From: JACCZX01 sp963786295
Lineage (GTDB): Bacteria; Pseudomonadota; Gammaproteobacteria; Burkholderiales; Burkholderiaceae_F
NCBI GenBank assembly: GCA_963786295.1
Contig: CAWAYV010000039.1
Span: 1 to 17,888 of the forward strand
Direction: 5' to 3'
Length of the DNA: 17,888 nt
In this document: in pieces, positions 1 through 8,026 of the stretch
How the letters are laid out: every line of letters begins with the position of its first letter
Numbering within the stretch: position 1 is the stretch's first letter
Position numbers and translations under genes: made by a program
The notes under the pieces: model-generated
Database searches by the model: none
What the model saw: the letters and a program-made list of their open reading frames with translations, nothing else
What the model was told of the DNA's origin: nothing

Positions 1-510
1 CGGGCGAGTGTGTCTGCTTCCCGGAACGTCGGCCGCGTCTTGCGAAGGTCTCGATTTTTCATTGCGTATGCTTCGACGCGACTGCTCGGTTGACTGGTTC
101 AGACCGATCGTGCAGCCGAAGGGGTCGACGAGTAGGGCGACGGTGGCGCCGAAGTCCGTAGTGCCCGGGCCTCGAAAAAGCTTGGCCCCCCGATCGGTCA
201 GGGACTTGATGGCCGCGTCCAAGCGGTCGACCTCCCAATAGGCAGAGGTCCCGCCAACGCCTCCTGGGCACTTTCTATCGGCGGGATGAAATCCGACGAG
301 AACTCCGGGCGCCTGGATGAAGGCGTACTTTGGATTTTCGTGTTGCACAGTCGTGCCAAAGATCTCGGCATACCAGCTCGCAGCCGCGTCAATGTCGGGA
401 ACGAACAAAACCACCGATTCAAGGTGTTTCAGCATCGGTGGCAAAGCAAAGGGAGTGACGCTTGGCACCGAAGTTGGAGCAACGATGCTATCGACTGTCA
501 TTTCTGTCAT
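1..510 (-). CDS. VOC-family (glyoxalase/bleomycin-resistance fold) protein, 3' end cut by window edge
   Basis: Reading the minus strand from the ATG at 510 gives an open frame of 170 codons that leaves the window without a stop. A run resembling AAGGGG sits about 9 bases before the ATG and fits a ribosome binding site. The protein has the VOC pattern: a first beta-alpha unit starting at LKHLESVVLFVPDI with ASWYAEIFG, a central YAFIQAPGVLVGFH strand, and a second unit ending in ATVALLVDPFGCTIGLNQ. Family members are metal-dependent lyases, isomerases or dioxygenases, or drug-binding resistance proteins; nothing here fixes the substrate. The domain should end near GLNQ, yet the frame continues for about 35 more residues of low-complexity, Arg/Ser-rich sequence. 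That is either a real tail or a lost stop caused by an indel. Fold confidence is high; function is unknown. Confidence 0.8.
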   Translation of the reverse strand, partial: MTEMTVDSIVAPTSVPSVTPFALPPMLKHLESVVLFVPDIDAAASWYAEIFGTTVQHENPKYAFIQAPGVLVGFHPADRKCPGGVGGTSAYWEVDRLDAAIKSLTDRGAKLFRGPGTTDFGATVALLVDPFGCTIGLNQSTEQSRRSIRNEKSRPSQDAADVPGSRHTRP

Positions 511-620
511 TTTGAATACCCCTTTTGGGCAACCAAGTAACCAATCTTCCGTCGAGCCGCAAACCTCGTCTAGTGCGAGTTACAGATATAGGTTGAATAA
601 AACTGTATTTGGAAGCCCGC

Positions 621-1698
621 TCACGCCCGACCCGCCGCCGCATTCACCGCGGCGGGATCGAGGCCGAGTTTGCCGGCCGCGTCGAGAATTTCACTCCACG
701 TGATCGCATCGACCGGAACCCCGTGCGCCGTGCGTTGCACACGCGTCTCGCGCTCGGGTTCGCCCGCAATGCGCACCGAGTCGAACCCTTCGCGCGCCGG
801 CGAAGCCTTCACCCAATCGACAAACGCAATCGTTTCGCGCTCGAACGCGGCGCGGTCTGCGAGCGCCGCGGGGTCGATCAGCACGGTCAGCATGCCGTTC
901 AGAATGCGCCGCTGCGTGACGTCTTCCGAGTGCTGCGTCATGCCTGCCGCCAGCGCGCCGCCGAGCAGTTCGCACAGCAAAGCCAGCCCGTAGCCTTTGT
1001 GCTCGCCGAAAGCGAGCAGTGCGCCAAACGGCGGGTTGACCGCATATCGCGGCTCGCGTGTCGGGCGCCCTTGATCGTCGAGCAGGCAACCGGGCGGCAC
1101 GAGCTCGCCCTTGTTGAACGCGACGCGCGTCTTGCCCTGCGCCATCATGCTCGTCGCAAAGTCGAGAATCACCGGCTCACGTCCCGCTAACGGAATGCCG
1201 GCGGCAAATGGGTTGGTGCCAAAGCGTGCGTCGGCGCCTCCATAGGGCGCGACGATGCTGCGCGCGATGACGTTGACGAAGTGCAGCGAGACCAGGCCGG
1301 CCTGCGTAGCCTGTTCGGCCCACGCGCCGATGCGACCCAGATGGTGCGAGTTGCCCAGCGCGACGATGCAGCTGCCGTGCTGCAGCGCGCGCGCGATTCC
1401 AAGCTCCATCGCTTCGCGGCCGATGACCTGGCCGAAGCCGGCGCCGCCGTCGAGTCGCAGCAACGTCCCCGCATCGAGTACGGTCCGCACGTGCTGGTTC
1501 GGCACCAGGCCGCGTTGTTGATACGCCTCGACGTAGCGCGGCAGCATGCCGATACCATGCGAGTCGTGTCCGGTGAGGTTGGCCTCGATCAGATTGCGCG
1601 GCGACCGCTTCGACTTCTGCTTCGTGGCTGCCGAAGCCGCGCACGACGAGGCGAATCGCTGTTTGCAGCTGCGTGACGTCGATCAGGTGAGAGGCCAT
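621..1698 (-). CDS. LDH2-family malate/lactate/ureidoglycolate dehydrogenase, one frameshift near 1596
   Basis: This is an NAD(P)-dependent oxidoreductase of the LDH2/MDH2 family, which reduces or oxidises 2-hydroxy/2-keto acids such as malate, lactate, sulfolactate or ureidoglycolate in the cytoplasm. The first part (MASHLIDVTQLQTA) runs from the ATG at 1698 to about 1600. The remainder is in another frame to the TGA at 621-623. Removing one C (complement of base 1596) joins VEAVAA directly to NLIEANLTGHDSHGIG, exactly the family's N-terminal pattern. The restored protein is about 358 residues, the normal length, with GHDSHG near residue 43 and the NSHHLGR catalytic-region motif near 116. 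Span length (3n+1) agrees with a single inserted base. No strong ribosome binding site is visible. It diverges from a Bug solute-binding protein, suggesting linked organic-acid use (inference). The exact substrate cannot be told. Confidence 0.85.
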
Positions 1699-1776
1699 CA
1701 ATTTTGTCGTTCTGATTTTTAGATTGAGCCGAGCGCGGCGCGATCGTAGACTGGGATCAGCCCATAGGGAGGAGAC
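1699..1776. promoter_or_regulatory. Divergent intergenic region between dehydrogenase and Bug gene
   Basis: Only 78 bases separate the two divergent starts, so promoters for both genes must lie here or overlap the coding ends. A strong Shine-Dalgarno stretch (AGGGAGGAG, 1766-1774) serves the plus-strand gene. I see no convincing -35/-10 pair or operator by eye. The placement is inferred from gene layout alone. Confidence 0.4.
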
Positions 1777-2769
1777 ATGATCAACTATCGACGCACCTTG
1801 ATCCACGGCATGGCCGCGGCGGCCGTCGCGCTGATGGCCGCACCTGGCATCGCGCAGGCGCCGGCATCCAATTGGCCGAACAAGCCGATCCGCTACATCG
1901 TTAACTTCGCTCCGGGTGGTACGACAGACATTCTGGCGCGCACGATCGGAGAAAAACTGGGCGCCGCGCTCGGTCAGCCGATCGTGGTGGAGAACAAACC
2001 GGGGCAAGGTGGCTCGATTGGAGCGGCCGAGCTGGCGCGCGCCGCGCCCGACGGCTACACGATCGGCGCCGGCACGATCAGCTCGCACGCGATCAACGCG
2101 ACGCTGTACGACAAGCTTTCTTACGATCCGATCACGAGCTTTGCGCCGATCACGCTGTATGCGACGCAGCCGAACGTGTTGCTGGTCCATCCCAGCGTGC
2201 CGGCGAAAAACGTGCGCGAGTTCATCGCGCTGCTGAAGGCCAGCCCCAACAAGTATTCGTTCGGTTCGGCCGGCAACGGTACCTCGCAGCACATCTCCGG
2301 CGAGCTGTTCAAGGCGATGGCCGGCGTCGACATGCAGCACATTCCCTATCGCGGCAGCGGTCAGATGATGCCGGAGCTACTGGGAGGTACGTTGCTGGTG
2401 GCATTCGACAACATCGCGACTGCAGTCCAGCACGTCAACGCGGGCAAGCTGCGCGCGCTGGCGGTGACGAGCGCCACGCGCTCCGTCGTGTCGCCCGACG
2501 TGCCGACGATGGCCGAAGCAGGACTTGCCGGCTACGACATCAGCTCGTGGCAGGCGGTGTTCGCGCCGGCAGGCACGCCTGCGCCGATCGTCGAGCGCCT
2601 GTACACCGAGATCGCGCGCATCCTGAAGACTCCGGATATTCAGAAACGACTCAGCGACCTGGGTCTCAACGTCAGCGAGATGACGCCGGCTCAGTTGACG
2701 GCGCTGATCAAGGCCGACGTGCCGAGGCTCGGCAAGATCGTCAAGGACACCGGCGCCAGAGCCGATTGA
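1777..2769 (+). CDS. Bug-family (TctC-like) periplasmic solute-binding protein
   Basis: This 330-residue protein is a tripartite-tricarboxylate-transporter-type extracytoplasmic receptor that captures carboxylates or related small molecules in the periplasm. A signal peptide (RR then a hydrophobic stretch, cleavage near AQA at about residue 28) precedes the family opening WPNKPIRYIVNFAPGG. Further family signatures are GQPIVVENKPG with GGSIGAAELARAAPDGYT, the central FGSAGNGTSQHISGE, the HIPYRG segment and a VPTMAEAGL region. It is uninterrupted and has a strong ribosome binding site (AGGGAGGAG) just before the ATG. No TctA/TctB membrane genes are nearby, so it is an orphan receptor, as is typical of the many Bug genes of Burkholderiales. 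It diverges from the LDH2 dehydrogenase, hinting that its ligand is a hydroxy or keto acid (inference). Confidence 0.93.
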   Translation: MINYRRTLIHGMAAAAVALMAAPGIAQAPASNWPNKPIRYIVNFAPGGTTDILARTIGEKLGAALGQPIVVENKPGQGGSIGAAELARAAPDGYTIGAGTISSHAINATLYDKLSYDPITSFAPITLYATQPNVLLVHPSVPAKNVREFIALLKASPNKYSFGSAGNGTSQHISGELFKAMAGVDMQHIPYRGSGQMMPELLGGTLLVAFDNIATAVQHVNAGKLRALAVTSATRSVVSPDVPTMAEAGLAGYDISSWQAVFAPAGTPAPIVERLYTEIARILKTPDIQKRLSDLGLNVSEMTPAQLTALIKADVPRLGKIVKDTGARAD

Positions 2770-2801
2770 AGCGTTGCGGCTAGTCGCGATCAGACTGATA
2801 C

Positions 2802-3340
2802 CTATTTCGACTTGGATTCTGACCAACTGCGTAACGCTCCGAGCGCGCGTTCGACGTGCCGCGTCGGGTTTAGATTGATGTAGTGGTAGACGATCTTGCC
2901 GTCCGGCGCGATCACATACGTGATGCGGTTCGCGTACTCGGGGCGCGTCTTCATCGCGGCATCGTAAGACTTGATCACGGTCAGCGTCGGATCGGCCGCG
3001 ACGGGAATCGGCTTTGACAGGCCTGGGTCGAAAATTTCGCCAGCACTTCGATGTCATCTCCGGAGACGCCAACGACCGACGCGCCGAATGCTGCAAAGCG
3101 CGGGATCGCTTCGGCGAACTCGTGCGCTTCGACCGAGCAGCCGTCGGAAAAGGCCGCGGGAAAGAAATACAGCACGACCGGACCTTTCCGTAGTGATTCG
3201 GCAAGCGAAAACTTGTAGATTGCTCCGCCGAGCGCCGCAGAAGCGGTGAAGTCGGGCGCATCTTCACCGATGTCGAGCGCAGCGTGCGCGGGTAGGCAAA
3301 GCGCCACCGCGAGTGATGCGCAGGCCAGGAAGCGAACCAT
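2802..3340 (-). CDS. Exported peroxiredoxin (AhpC/TSA, Bcp-like), one frameshift near 3003-3005
   Basis: Peroxiredoxins reduce hydroperoxides through a reactive cysteine; this one has a signal peptide (MVRFLACASLAVALCLPAHA) and should act in the periplasm. The ATG at 3340 follows an AAAGGA ribosome site. The frame reads IGEDAPDFTASAALGG, VVLYFFPAAFSDGCS (peroxidatic region; the usual TPGCT is replaced by SDGCS, still with Cys) and VVGVSGDD, up to about 3005. It then shifts. Adding one base in the CCC run gives FPVAADPTLTVIKSYD, then ITYVIAPDGKIVYHYINLNP and a TAG at 2802-2804. The restored length is about 179 residues, normal for the family, and the span is 3n-1, as one missing base predicts. 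The possible resolving cysteine is in FSTQAC. It converges with the first Bug gene, with only 32 bases between the two stops. Confidence 0.85.
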
Positions 3341-3413
3341 GGCAAAGTCCTTTGCGAAGCAGGCGCAGCAGCTGATTCTGGCCGGTGCCGCAGTCGCGCG
3401 CAAGGGCTTCGCG

Positions 3414-4979
3414 TTGGCTGGGCAGCCGACGCTTCTGATACTGATCGCGACGCTCAATGCTCACTGGCTGCGGAACGCTTCCAGTACGGCCGGAAGCTTC
3501 CGCGATTCGGCAGCACGTGCACCTTCTGCAGACAGTCCGCTGGCACGGATAGCTGCCGCGTCGATTCCGTCTCCCGAACTTTCGGGCTTTCGTCTGATGC
3601 CGCTCGGCGTGTTCTCGCTCGACGCGCGCATCGAGCTTGCAGACCGTGCGCAGCCACACGCTCGACGTGCAGTACTACCACATCCATAACGACGCGACCG
3701 GTCGCCTGTTCCTGCGCCACCTGCGCGACGCGGCGTTGCGCGGCGTGCGTGTGCGCCTGCTGGTGGACGATCTCTACACAGTAGGCGGCGATGAGCTGTT
3801 CTCAGGCCTCGCCGCATTCCCGAACGTGGAGGTCCGGCTGTTCAATCCGTTTTGTTGCGGACGGACCAGCATCGCGAACAAGTACGCCGCGTCGTTGTTC
3901 GACTTCGGCCGGCTCAATCACCGGATGCACAACAAGCTGTTCATCGCCGACGGTGCAATCGTCGTTGCGGGCGGACGCAACGTCGCCGACGAATACTTCC
4001 AGCGCAGCATGGGTGCGAACTTCGTCGACATGGATGCGTTCATCGTCGGTGCGATCGTGCCTCAGTTCGCAACCATCTTTGACGCGTACTGGAACAGCCC
4101 GTACGTCTATCCGGTGCAGACGATCATCGACGCCGGCGTTGATCGCACGCGGTTGCGCGAGCGCTTCGACCATCTCGTCGACGACGGTGACCAGATGATG
4201 TCGCTCGTGTTACCGCCGATCGACGTGCTCGGCTATGGCGCGATCAGCGAGGATCTCGACGCCGGACGTCTGGGCCTGATCTGGGCGCTGGCCGTCGCGT
4301 TCGCGGATCCGCCGGCCAAGGTCACTGCGAGGACCGATGAGGCGGCGCGCGACATGAGCGTTGCGATGAACGTGATGGATCGCGTGATTGCGGCCAGCCA
4401 GGAGGTAGTGATCTCGTCGCCTTACCTGATTCCCGGCTCGACCGGCGTCGAGGCGTTCGGTGATCTTGGCAAACGCAACGTCAAGGTCACGATCCTGACC
4501 AATTCGCTCGCGGCTACCGACGAGCCGCTGGTGCACACGGGCTATGCGCGCTACCGCGTGGCGATGCTCAATGCAGGCGTCGACCTGTACGAGTTGAGCC
4601 CCGTACGCATTCAGCGCAACCGGCGACTCGGATTTCTCGGATCATCGACGGCCGACTGCACGCCAAGACCGCGGTGATCGATCGCTCGCTGGTGTTCATC
4701 GGCTCGATGAATCTAGACCCGCGCTCAGCGACCAAGAACACCGAGCTCGGCATGATCGTCGACAGTCCGGAGCTCGCAAAGGAAGTGCTGCGCGTGATCC
4801 ACATCAGCAAACTGCAGAGCGCCTATCGCGTGCGCTTGCGCTCCGACCAGCGAACCCTCGAATGGCTGACGATGGACGACGAAAAAGAGATCGTGCTGAC
4901 CACCGAACCTGATTCCACGTTCTTTCTGCGGCTGCAGAATGTCCTGTTCGCCCCGTTTATTCCGGAGGATCAGCTGTAA
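3414..4979 (+). CDS. Phospholipase D-family lipoprotein, ClsC/YmdC-like; four single-base frameshifts
   Basis: This is a member of the two-HKD phospholipase D superfamily resembling the cardiolipin synthase ClsC (YmdC), a membrane-anchored phosphatidyltransferase. The first motif is HNKLFIAD with GGRN (3928-3960) and the second is HAKTAVID with GSMNLDPRS (4659-4725). A typical region, SGFRLMPLGVFSLDARIEL, precedes TLDVQYY. The gene is split between frames. An extra A near 3456 separates the hydrophobic LLILIATL from a lipobox MLTGC. A base is missing near 3512-3520, an extra C lies near 3654, and a missing G near 4650 lies just before the second HKD motif. The shifts sum to zero, matching a span divisible by three. 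Start is uncertain: TTG at 3414 has AAGGG seven bases upstream and gives a lipoprotein signal; ATG 3339 would make it unusually long. It ends with TAA after FIPEDQL. Confidence 0.82.
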
Positions 4980-5021
4980 GGTAGATCCGCACGCGTTGCA
5001 GCCGAAAATTCACATCTCGCA

Positions 5022-5991
5022 TCACTCGAGCTTGCCGATCCGTTTGACGGCCTCGTTCATCATCTGCGCATCGGCCTTCCAGTACGCGGCGAACTGCGGC
5101 GCATCCATGTATTCGATCGGGCTGCCGGCGTTCAGTATCGTTTGTTGCAGCGCTGGATCGCTCATCAACTTGCGCATGCGTCGTGCGCAGCTTTTCGATA
5201 ATCGGATCCGGCGTCGCGGCGGGCGCGAACAACGCGGACCATTGAGCGAACTGCACGTTGTATCCCCGCTCTTTGAGACTCGGCACGCCCGGTAAGGTCA
5301 CTAAAGGTGCATCGCCCCAGTGCGCGAGCGCCCGCAGCCGCCCGGCGCGAATGTGCTGTACGACGCTCGCAGGGCCGCTGGAGATCGCGTCGACATGGCC
5401 GCCGAGCAAAGCGATCACGGCAGGACCTGCGCCGGCGTACGGAATATGGATCATTCGAAAGCCGGCTGCGGATTTCAACATCTCCATCGGAACGTGCATC
5501 GTCCCGTAATTTCCTGAGCTGCCGTAGTTGTACGCCGCAGGTTTGCGTTGCGCATCGGCGATGAAATCCTCGAGCGTCTTCCATGGCGAGTCCGCGCGCA
5601 CGACGAGAACCGTGGGATCGGCGGTGATGCGCGCGATCGGCTTGAACTGGTCGAGTTGGAACAGCGGCTTGCGGTCCAGGATCTTGTCGGCCTCGGGCAG
5701 GATCGAGATCGACGACAGGCTCAATAGCAACGTATAGCCGTCAGCCGCCGACCGGGCGGCGTGGCCAATGCCGACCGCACCGCCTGCGCCACTCTTGTTA
5801 TCGATAACGACCGGCTGCTTCAGCTCGCGCGACATCGCTTCGGCGACCGGGCGCGCCACCGTGTCCGCCACGCCGCCCGGCGGAAACGGAACGACCAGCG
5901 TGATAGTTTTGTCCGGATACTGCGCGTACACCGCGACCGTGGTCAGCAAGCACGCTAGAAAGGCAAGGCATAGTTGCAACGCGCGACGCAT
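5022..5991 (-). CDS. Second Bug-family (TctC-like) solute-binding protein, one frameshift near 5178
   Basis: This is a periplasmic receptor of the tripartite tricarboxylate transporter type, about 322 residues after correction. The signal peptide (MRRALQLCLAFLACLLTTVAVYA) is followed by YPDKTITLVVPFPPGG, VIDNKSGAGGAVGIG, the YGSSGNYGTMHVPMEM region, HIPYAGAGPAVIALLGGHVDA and LFAPAATPDPIIEKL. At about 5178 the frame is lost. Dropping one base restores TTMRKLMSDPALQQTIL, then FAAYWKADAQMMNEAVKRIGKLE and a TGA at 5022-5024, a family-typical C-terminus. The 3n+1 span fits one inserted base. AAGGAGG lies immediately before the ATG at 5991. It differs strongly in sequence from the 1777 protein, so it is not a recent duplicate. 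No transporter membrane subunits are nearby. The ligand is unknown. Confidence 0.9.
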
Positions 5992-6036
5992 ACGTCCTCC
6001 TTGATGCTAAGCAGACCTTCTTTCCATCACGCTCCA

Positions 6037-6714
6037 ATGCTAGCTCCGGTTTCTCAACCGCTGACGATTCGAGTTTCCGAGGCCGAAACGGTCTCTGCAC
6101 TGTTTAGCCGGCCGGAGCCGTCTCGCGCTTGCTATGTGCTGGCGCATGGCGCGGGCGCAGGGATGAATCATCCCTTCATGGCCTCCGTGTCTGCCGGACT
6201 CGCGGACCGCGGCATCGCAACGCTGCGCTATCAATTCCCATTCATGGAGCGCGGCTCCAAGCGTCCGGACTCTCCGCGTGTCGCACGGACAGCTGTTCGC
6301 GCGGCCATCGCGATGGCGGCCAGCTTGATGCCTGACACTCCGCTGTTCGCTGGCGGAAAATCTTTCGGCGGCCGCATGACGTCGCAGGCCCAAGCCGAAT
6401 CGGCGCTGCCGCAGGTTCGCGGGCTCATATTCTTGGGGTTTCCACTTCATCCCGCCAAAGAGCCGTCACGGGAGCGCGCCGAGCACTTGCAGCAAATCAG
6501 TTGTTCGATGCTCTTTCTGCAGGGCACTCGTGACGAGCTTGCAGACGTTGCGCTGATGCGTACGGTGACCGAGCAGCTTGGAGCGCTGGCCACGCTACAG
6601 TTGTTCGACGACGCCGATCACTCGTTCCACGTGCGCGCGCGCAGCGGGCGCACGGATAAGCAAGTGCTCGATTCAATGCTGGATGCGATCGTCGCATGGA
6701 TCACCACGCGTTAA
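6037..6714 (+). CDS. Alpha/beta hydrolase, TEX30/KANL3-like family
   Basis: This is a small cytoplasmic alpha/beta-hydrolase of about 225 residues. The family's opening, YVLAHGAGAGMNHPFM (near residue 33), supplies the oxyanion region. GGKSFGG (serine about 109) is the GxSxG nucleophile elbow, FLQGTRDEL carries the likely acid (Asp about 166), and DDADHSFH holds the histidine. Members are usually annotated as predicted hydrolases or dienelactone-hydrolase-like proteins without a known substrate. The start is a choice: ATG 6037 places the protein as in its relatives; ATG 6004 adds 11 residues. Neither has a clear ribosome site. The still earlier ATG 5974 would overlap the divergent Bug gene start. 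The stop (TAA, 6712-6714) overlaps the stop of exonuclease III on the other strand. Confidence 0.85.
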   Translation: MLAPVSQPLTIRVSEAETVSALFSRPEPSRACYVLAHGAGAGMNHPFMASVSAGLADRGIATLRYQFPFMERGSKRPDSPRVARTAVRAAIAMAASLMPDTPLFAGGKSFGGRMTSQAQAESALPQVRGLIFLGFPLHPAKEPSRERAEHLQQISCSMLFLQGTRDELADVALMRTVTEQLGALATLQLFDDADHSFHVRARSGRTDKQVLDSMLDAIVAWITTR

Positions 6715-7499
6715 ATTTTCTTGCGCGGTGATTTCAAAAGTACCCACGCGGGTGCGTGATCGCTTGCGCCAGCCTCGCCGCGAATCGCCTTATCGACACC
6801 GGCGTCCGATATGCGGCTCGACAGCGCGGGGCTGATCAGCAGGTGATCGATGCGCAGTCCTGCGTCGCGGCCCCACCGCCCGCGCTTGTAGTCCCAAAAC
6901 GTATACATCGGCTCATTGGGATGCAGCGAACGAATCGCATCGATCCACCCCTGCTCGACAAGTCGTTTGAAACGTTCGCGACTCGCAGGCTGTACCAGCG
7001 CATCGTGATCCCACGAGCGCGTGGGGTAAATGTCCGCCGGCGTCGGCACGACGTTGTAGTCACCGGCGAGTACGACCGGCACATCGGCGTCGATCAAGCC
7101 GCGAGCGTGTTCGATCAGCCGCTCGAGCCAAGCCAACTTGTAGTCGAACTTCGGTCCCGGCTGCGGGTTGCCGTTCGGCGCGTAGATGCACGCAATCAAC
7201 ACCCCGTTGATGGCCGCCTCGAGATAACGGCTTTGTGCGTCGGTTGAATCGCCGGGCAACGTCCGGTGCGTGACCACGGGCTCCGCATCGCGCGCGAGGA
7301 TCGCCACTCCATTCCAGGTCCGCTGGCCGCGCCATGTGGCGCCGTAGCCGGCAGACTCAATTGCCGCAATCGGAAACTCGCGATCCGCCGCCTTCAGTTC
7401 CTGCAGGCAAACGACGTCCGGTTTCGCAGCGTCGAGCCAAGCCAACAGGTTGGAGAGCCGGCGGTTGACGTTATTGATATTGAAGGTGGCAATCTTCAT
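6711..7499 (-). CDS. xth: Exodeoxyribonuclease III (AP endonuclease)
   Basis: This 262-residue protein of the ExoIII/APE1 family cleaves DNA 5' of abasic sites and removes 3' blocking groups in base-excision repair. Catalytic motifs are in order and complete: FNINNVN at the N-terminus, CLQELK (metal-binding Glu34), IYAPNGN (Tyr106), GDYNVVPTPAD (Asp147, Asn149), LRIDHLL (Asp218) and SDHAPAW (Asp247, His248). The start ATG at 7499 gives the family's standard beginning MKIATFNINN; no strong ribosome site precedes it. It is intact and of normal length. The gene converges with the alpha/beta hydrolase so closely that both stops share the bases TTAA at 6711-6714, leaving no room for a conventional terminator between them. 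Confidence 0.96.
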   Translation of the reverse strand: MKIATFNINNVNRRLSNLLAWLDAAKPDVVCLQELKAADREFPIAAIESAGYGATWRGQRTWNGVAILARDAEPVVTHRTLPGDSTDAQSRYLEAAINGVLIACIYAPNGNPQPGPKFDYKLAWLERLIEHARGLIDADVPVVLAGDYNVVPTPADIYPTRSWDHDALVQPASRERFKRLVEQGWIDAIRSLHPNEPMYTFWDYKRGRWGRDAGLRIDHLLISPALSSRISDAGVDKAIRGEAGASDHAPAWVLLKSPRKKI

Positions 7500-7516
7500 C
7501 GGTGCTGCGACGAGTT

Positions 7517-7528
7517 GTTAGCGCTAAC
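7517..7528. promoter_or_regulatory. Perfect palindrome GTTAGCGCTAAC, possible operator
   Basis: A 12-base perfect palindrome lies 18 bases upstream of the xth start. Its CG-centred form resembles operators bound by LacI-family repressors, from general knowledge. No such regulator is encoded in the window. Its position fits control of xth, or of both divergent genes. This is a prediction from symmetry only. Confidence 0.4.
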
Positions 7529-7578
7529 TTTGTCGGTCGTCTTCGAATCTTTCGATCCGTTAGTAGTCAGAGACTCAA

Positions 7579-7609
7579 GGCAGCGGCGTTTGAGTTTTTC
7601 TGCGCTGCC
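7579..7609. repeat. Inverted repeat GGCAGCG / CGCTGCC with 17-base loop
   Basis: Left arm 7579-7585 and right arm 7603-7609 are exact complements, separated by a loop containing TTTTT. Transcribed, it would form a modest hairpin. It does not look like a classic terminator because no T-run follows the stem on either strand. Role unknown. Confidence 0.3.
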
Positions 7610-7741
7610 ACAGCAAAGTGACAGATTTCGCCCGACCCGACAAACGGCGGGTGTTGTCGCACCGTGTTGGCATTGTTCCTGATTGTCACTGTGAGTGTCG
7701 TGTGGTGAGCTTGATCCATAACAAACCAAGGAGAGTTAACC

Positions 7742-7993
7742 ATGATGTTCAAACCGAGTATGAGTGCTGAAATTCAGGATTGGATAACCCCGCGTCAGGT
7801 GGAGGTCGTAAAAGTCGAGACCCATGCGGAACAGCTTGAGCGTATTCAGCAGCGCGCCAAGGAGCTGCAAGAAGCCATGGGGCCGCGTTATTTGTGCCAC
7901 GAAAAGAATCGCGTGCGGCGCTTGGATGGACGGACGTACCGGCCACGCGCCGCCATGAATACGAACGTCAGGGCCATCAAACGGGCGGCGTGA
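7742..7993 (+). CDS. Small hypothetical protein (83 aa)
   Basis: I do not recognise this protein. It has a good ribosome binding site (AGGAGA, seven bases before the ATG at 7742; a second ATG follows directly). The sequence begins MMFKPSMSAEIQDWITPRQ, continues with a charged, probably helical segment (THAEQLERIQQRAKELQEAMG, about residues 27-47) and ends in a basic tail rich in Arg (CHEKNRVRRLDGRTYRP and RAIKRAA). There is one cysteine and no signal peptide or membrane segment, so it is probably cytoplasmic. A basic C-terminus could bind nucleic acid, but that is only a guess. It is followed 33 bases later by a small lipoprotein gene on the same strand, likely co-transcribed. Confidence 0.65.
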   Translation: MMFKPSMSAEIQDWITPRQVEVVKVETHAEQLERIQQRAKELQEAMGPRYLCHEKNRVRRLDGRTYRPRAAMNTNVRAIKRAA

Positions 7994-8026
7994 ATCGCTA
8001 GTTATCCAAGTCAGAAGGACAGCCGC

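Larger units (their letters stand above)
7500..7741. other. Non-coding divergent region upstream of xth and the 7742 gene
   Basis: These 242 bases separate divergent genes and are visibly poorer in GC than the flanks. Short open frames exist on both strands but have no ribosome site, no family resemblance and biased composition, so I leave them out. The region contains a perfect 12-bp palindrome (7517-7528), a 7-bp inverted repeat (7579-7609) and the ribosome site of the 7742 gene (AGGAGA, 7729-7734). I could not identify promoter boxes with confidence. Confidence 0.5.

Noticed and set aside
621..1698. Calling the dehydrogenase and similar broken genes true pseudogenes
   Set aside because: Each has only isolated one-base indels with otherwise intact motifs and no nonsense codons, alongside many equally affected neighbours. 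Sequence error explains all of them together.
1177..2340. Long minus-strand open frame (387 codons) across the Bug gene
   Set aside because: It is Arg-rich antisense of a clear Bug receptor. Only its part from 1698 downward is real coding sequence, as the N-terminus of the dehydrogenase before the frameshift.
2377..3345. 322-codon minus-strand open frame
   Set aside because: It covers the peroxiredoxin out of frame and the antisense of the Bug gene. It has no family features and Arg/Ser-biased composition typical of shadow frames in GC-rich DNA.
7579..7609. Rho-independent terminator in the 7500-7741 spacer
   Set aside because: The stem is only seven bases with a 17-base loop, and the T-run lies inside the loop rather than after the stem.
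7496..7752. Short minus-strand open frames in the 7500-7741 spacer (61 and 77 codons)
   Set aside because: There is no ribosome site, no recognisable features, and the shared region is explained as a promoter spacer.
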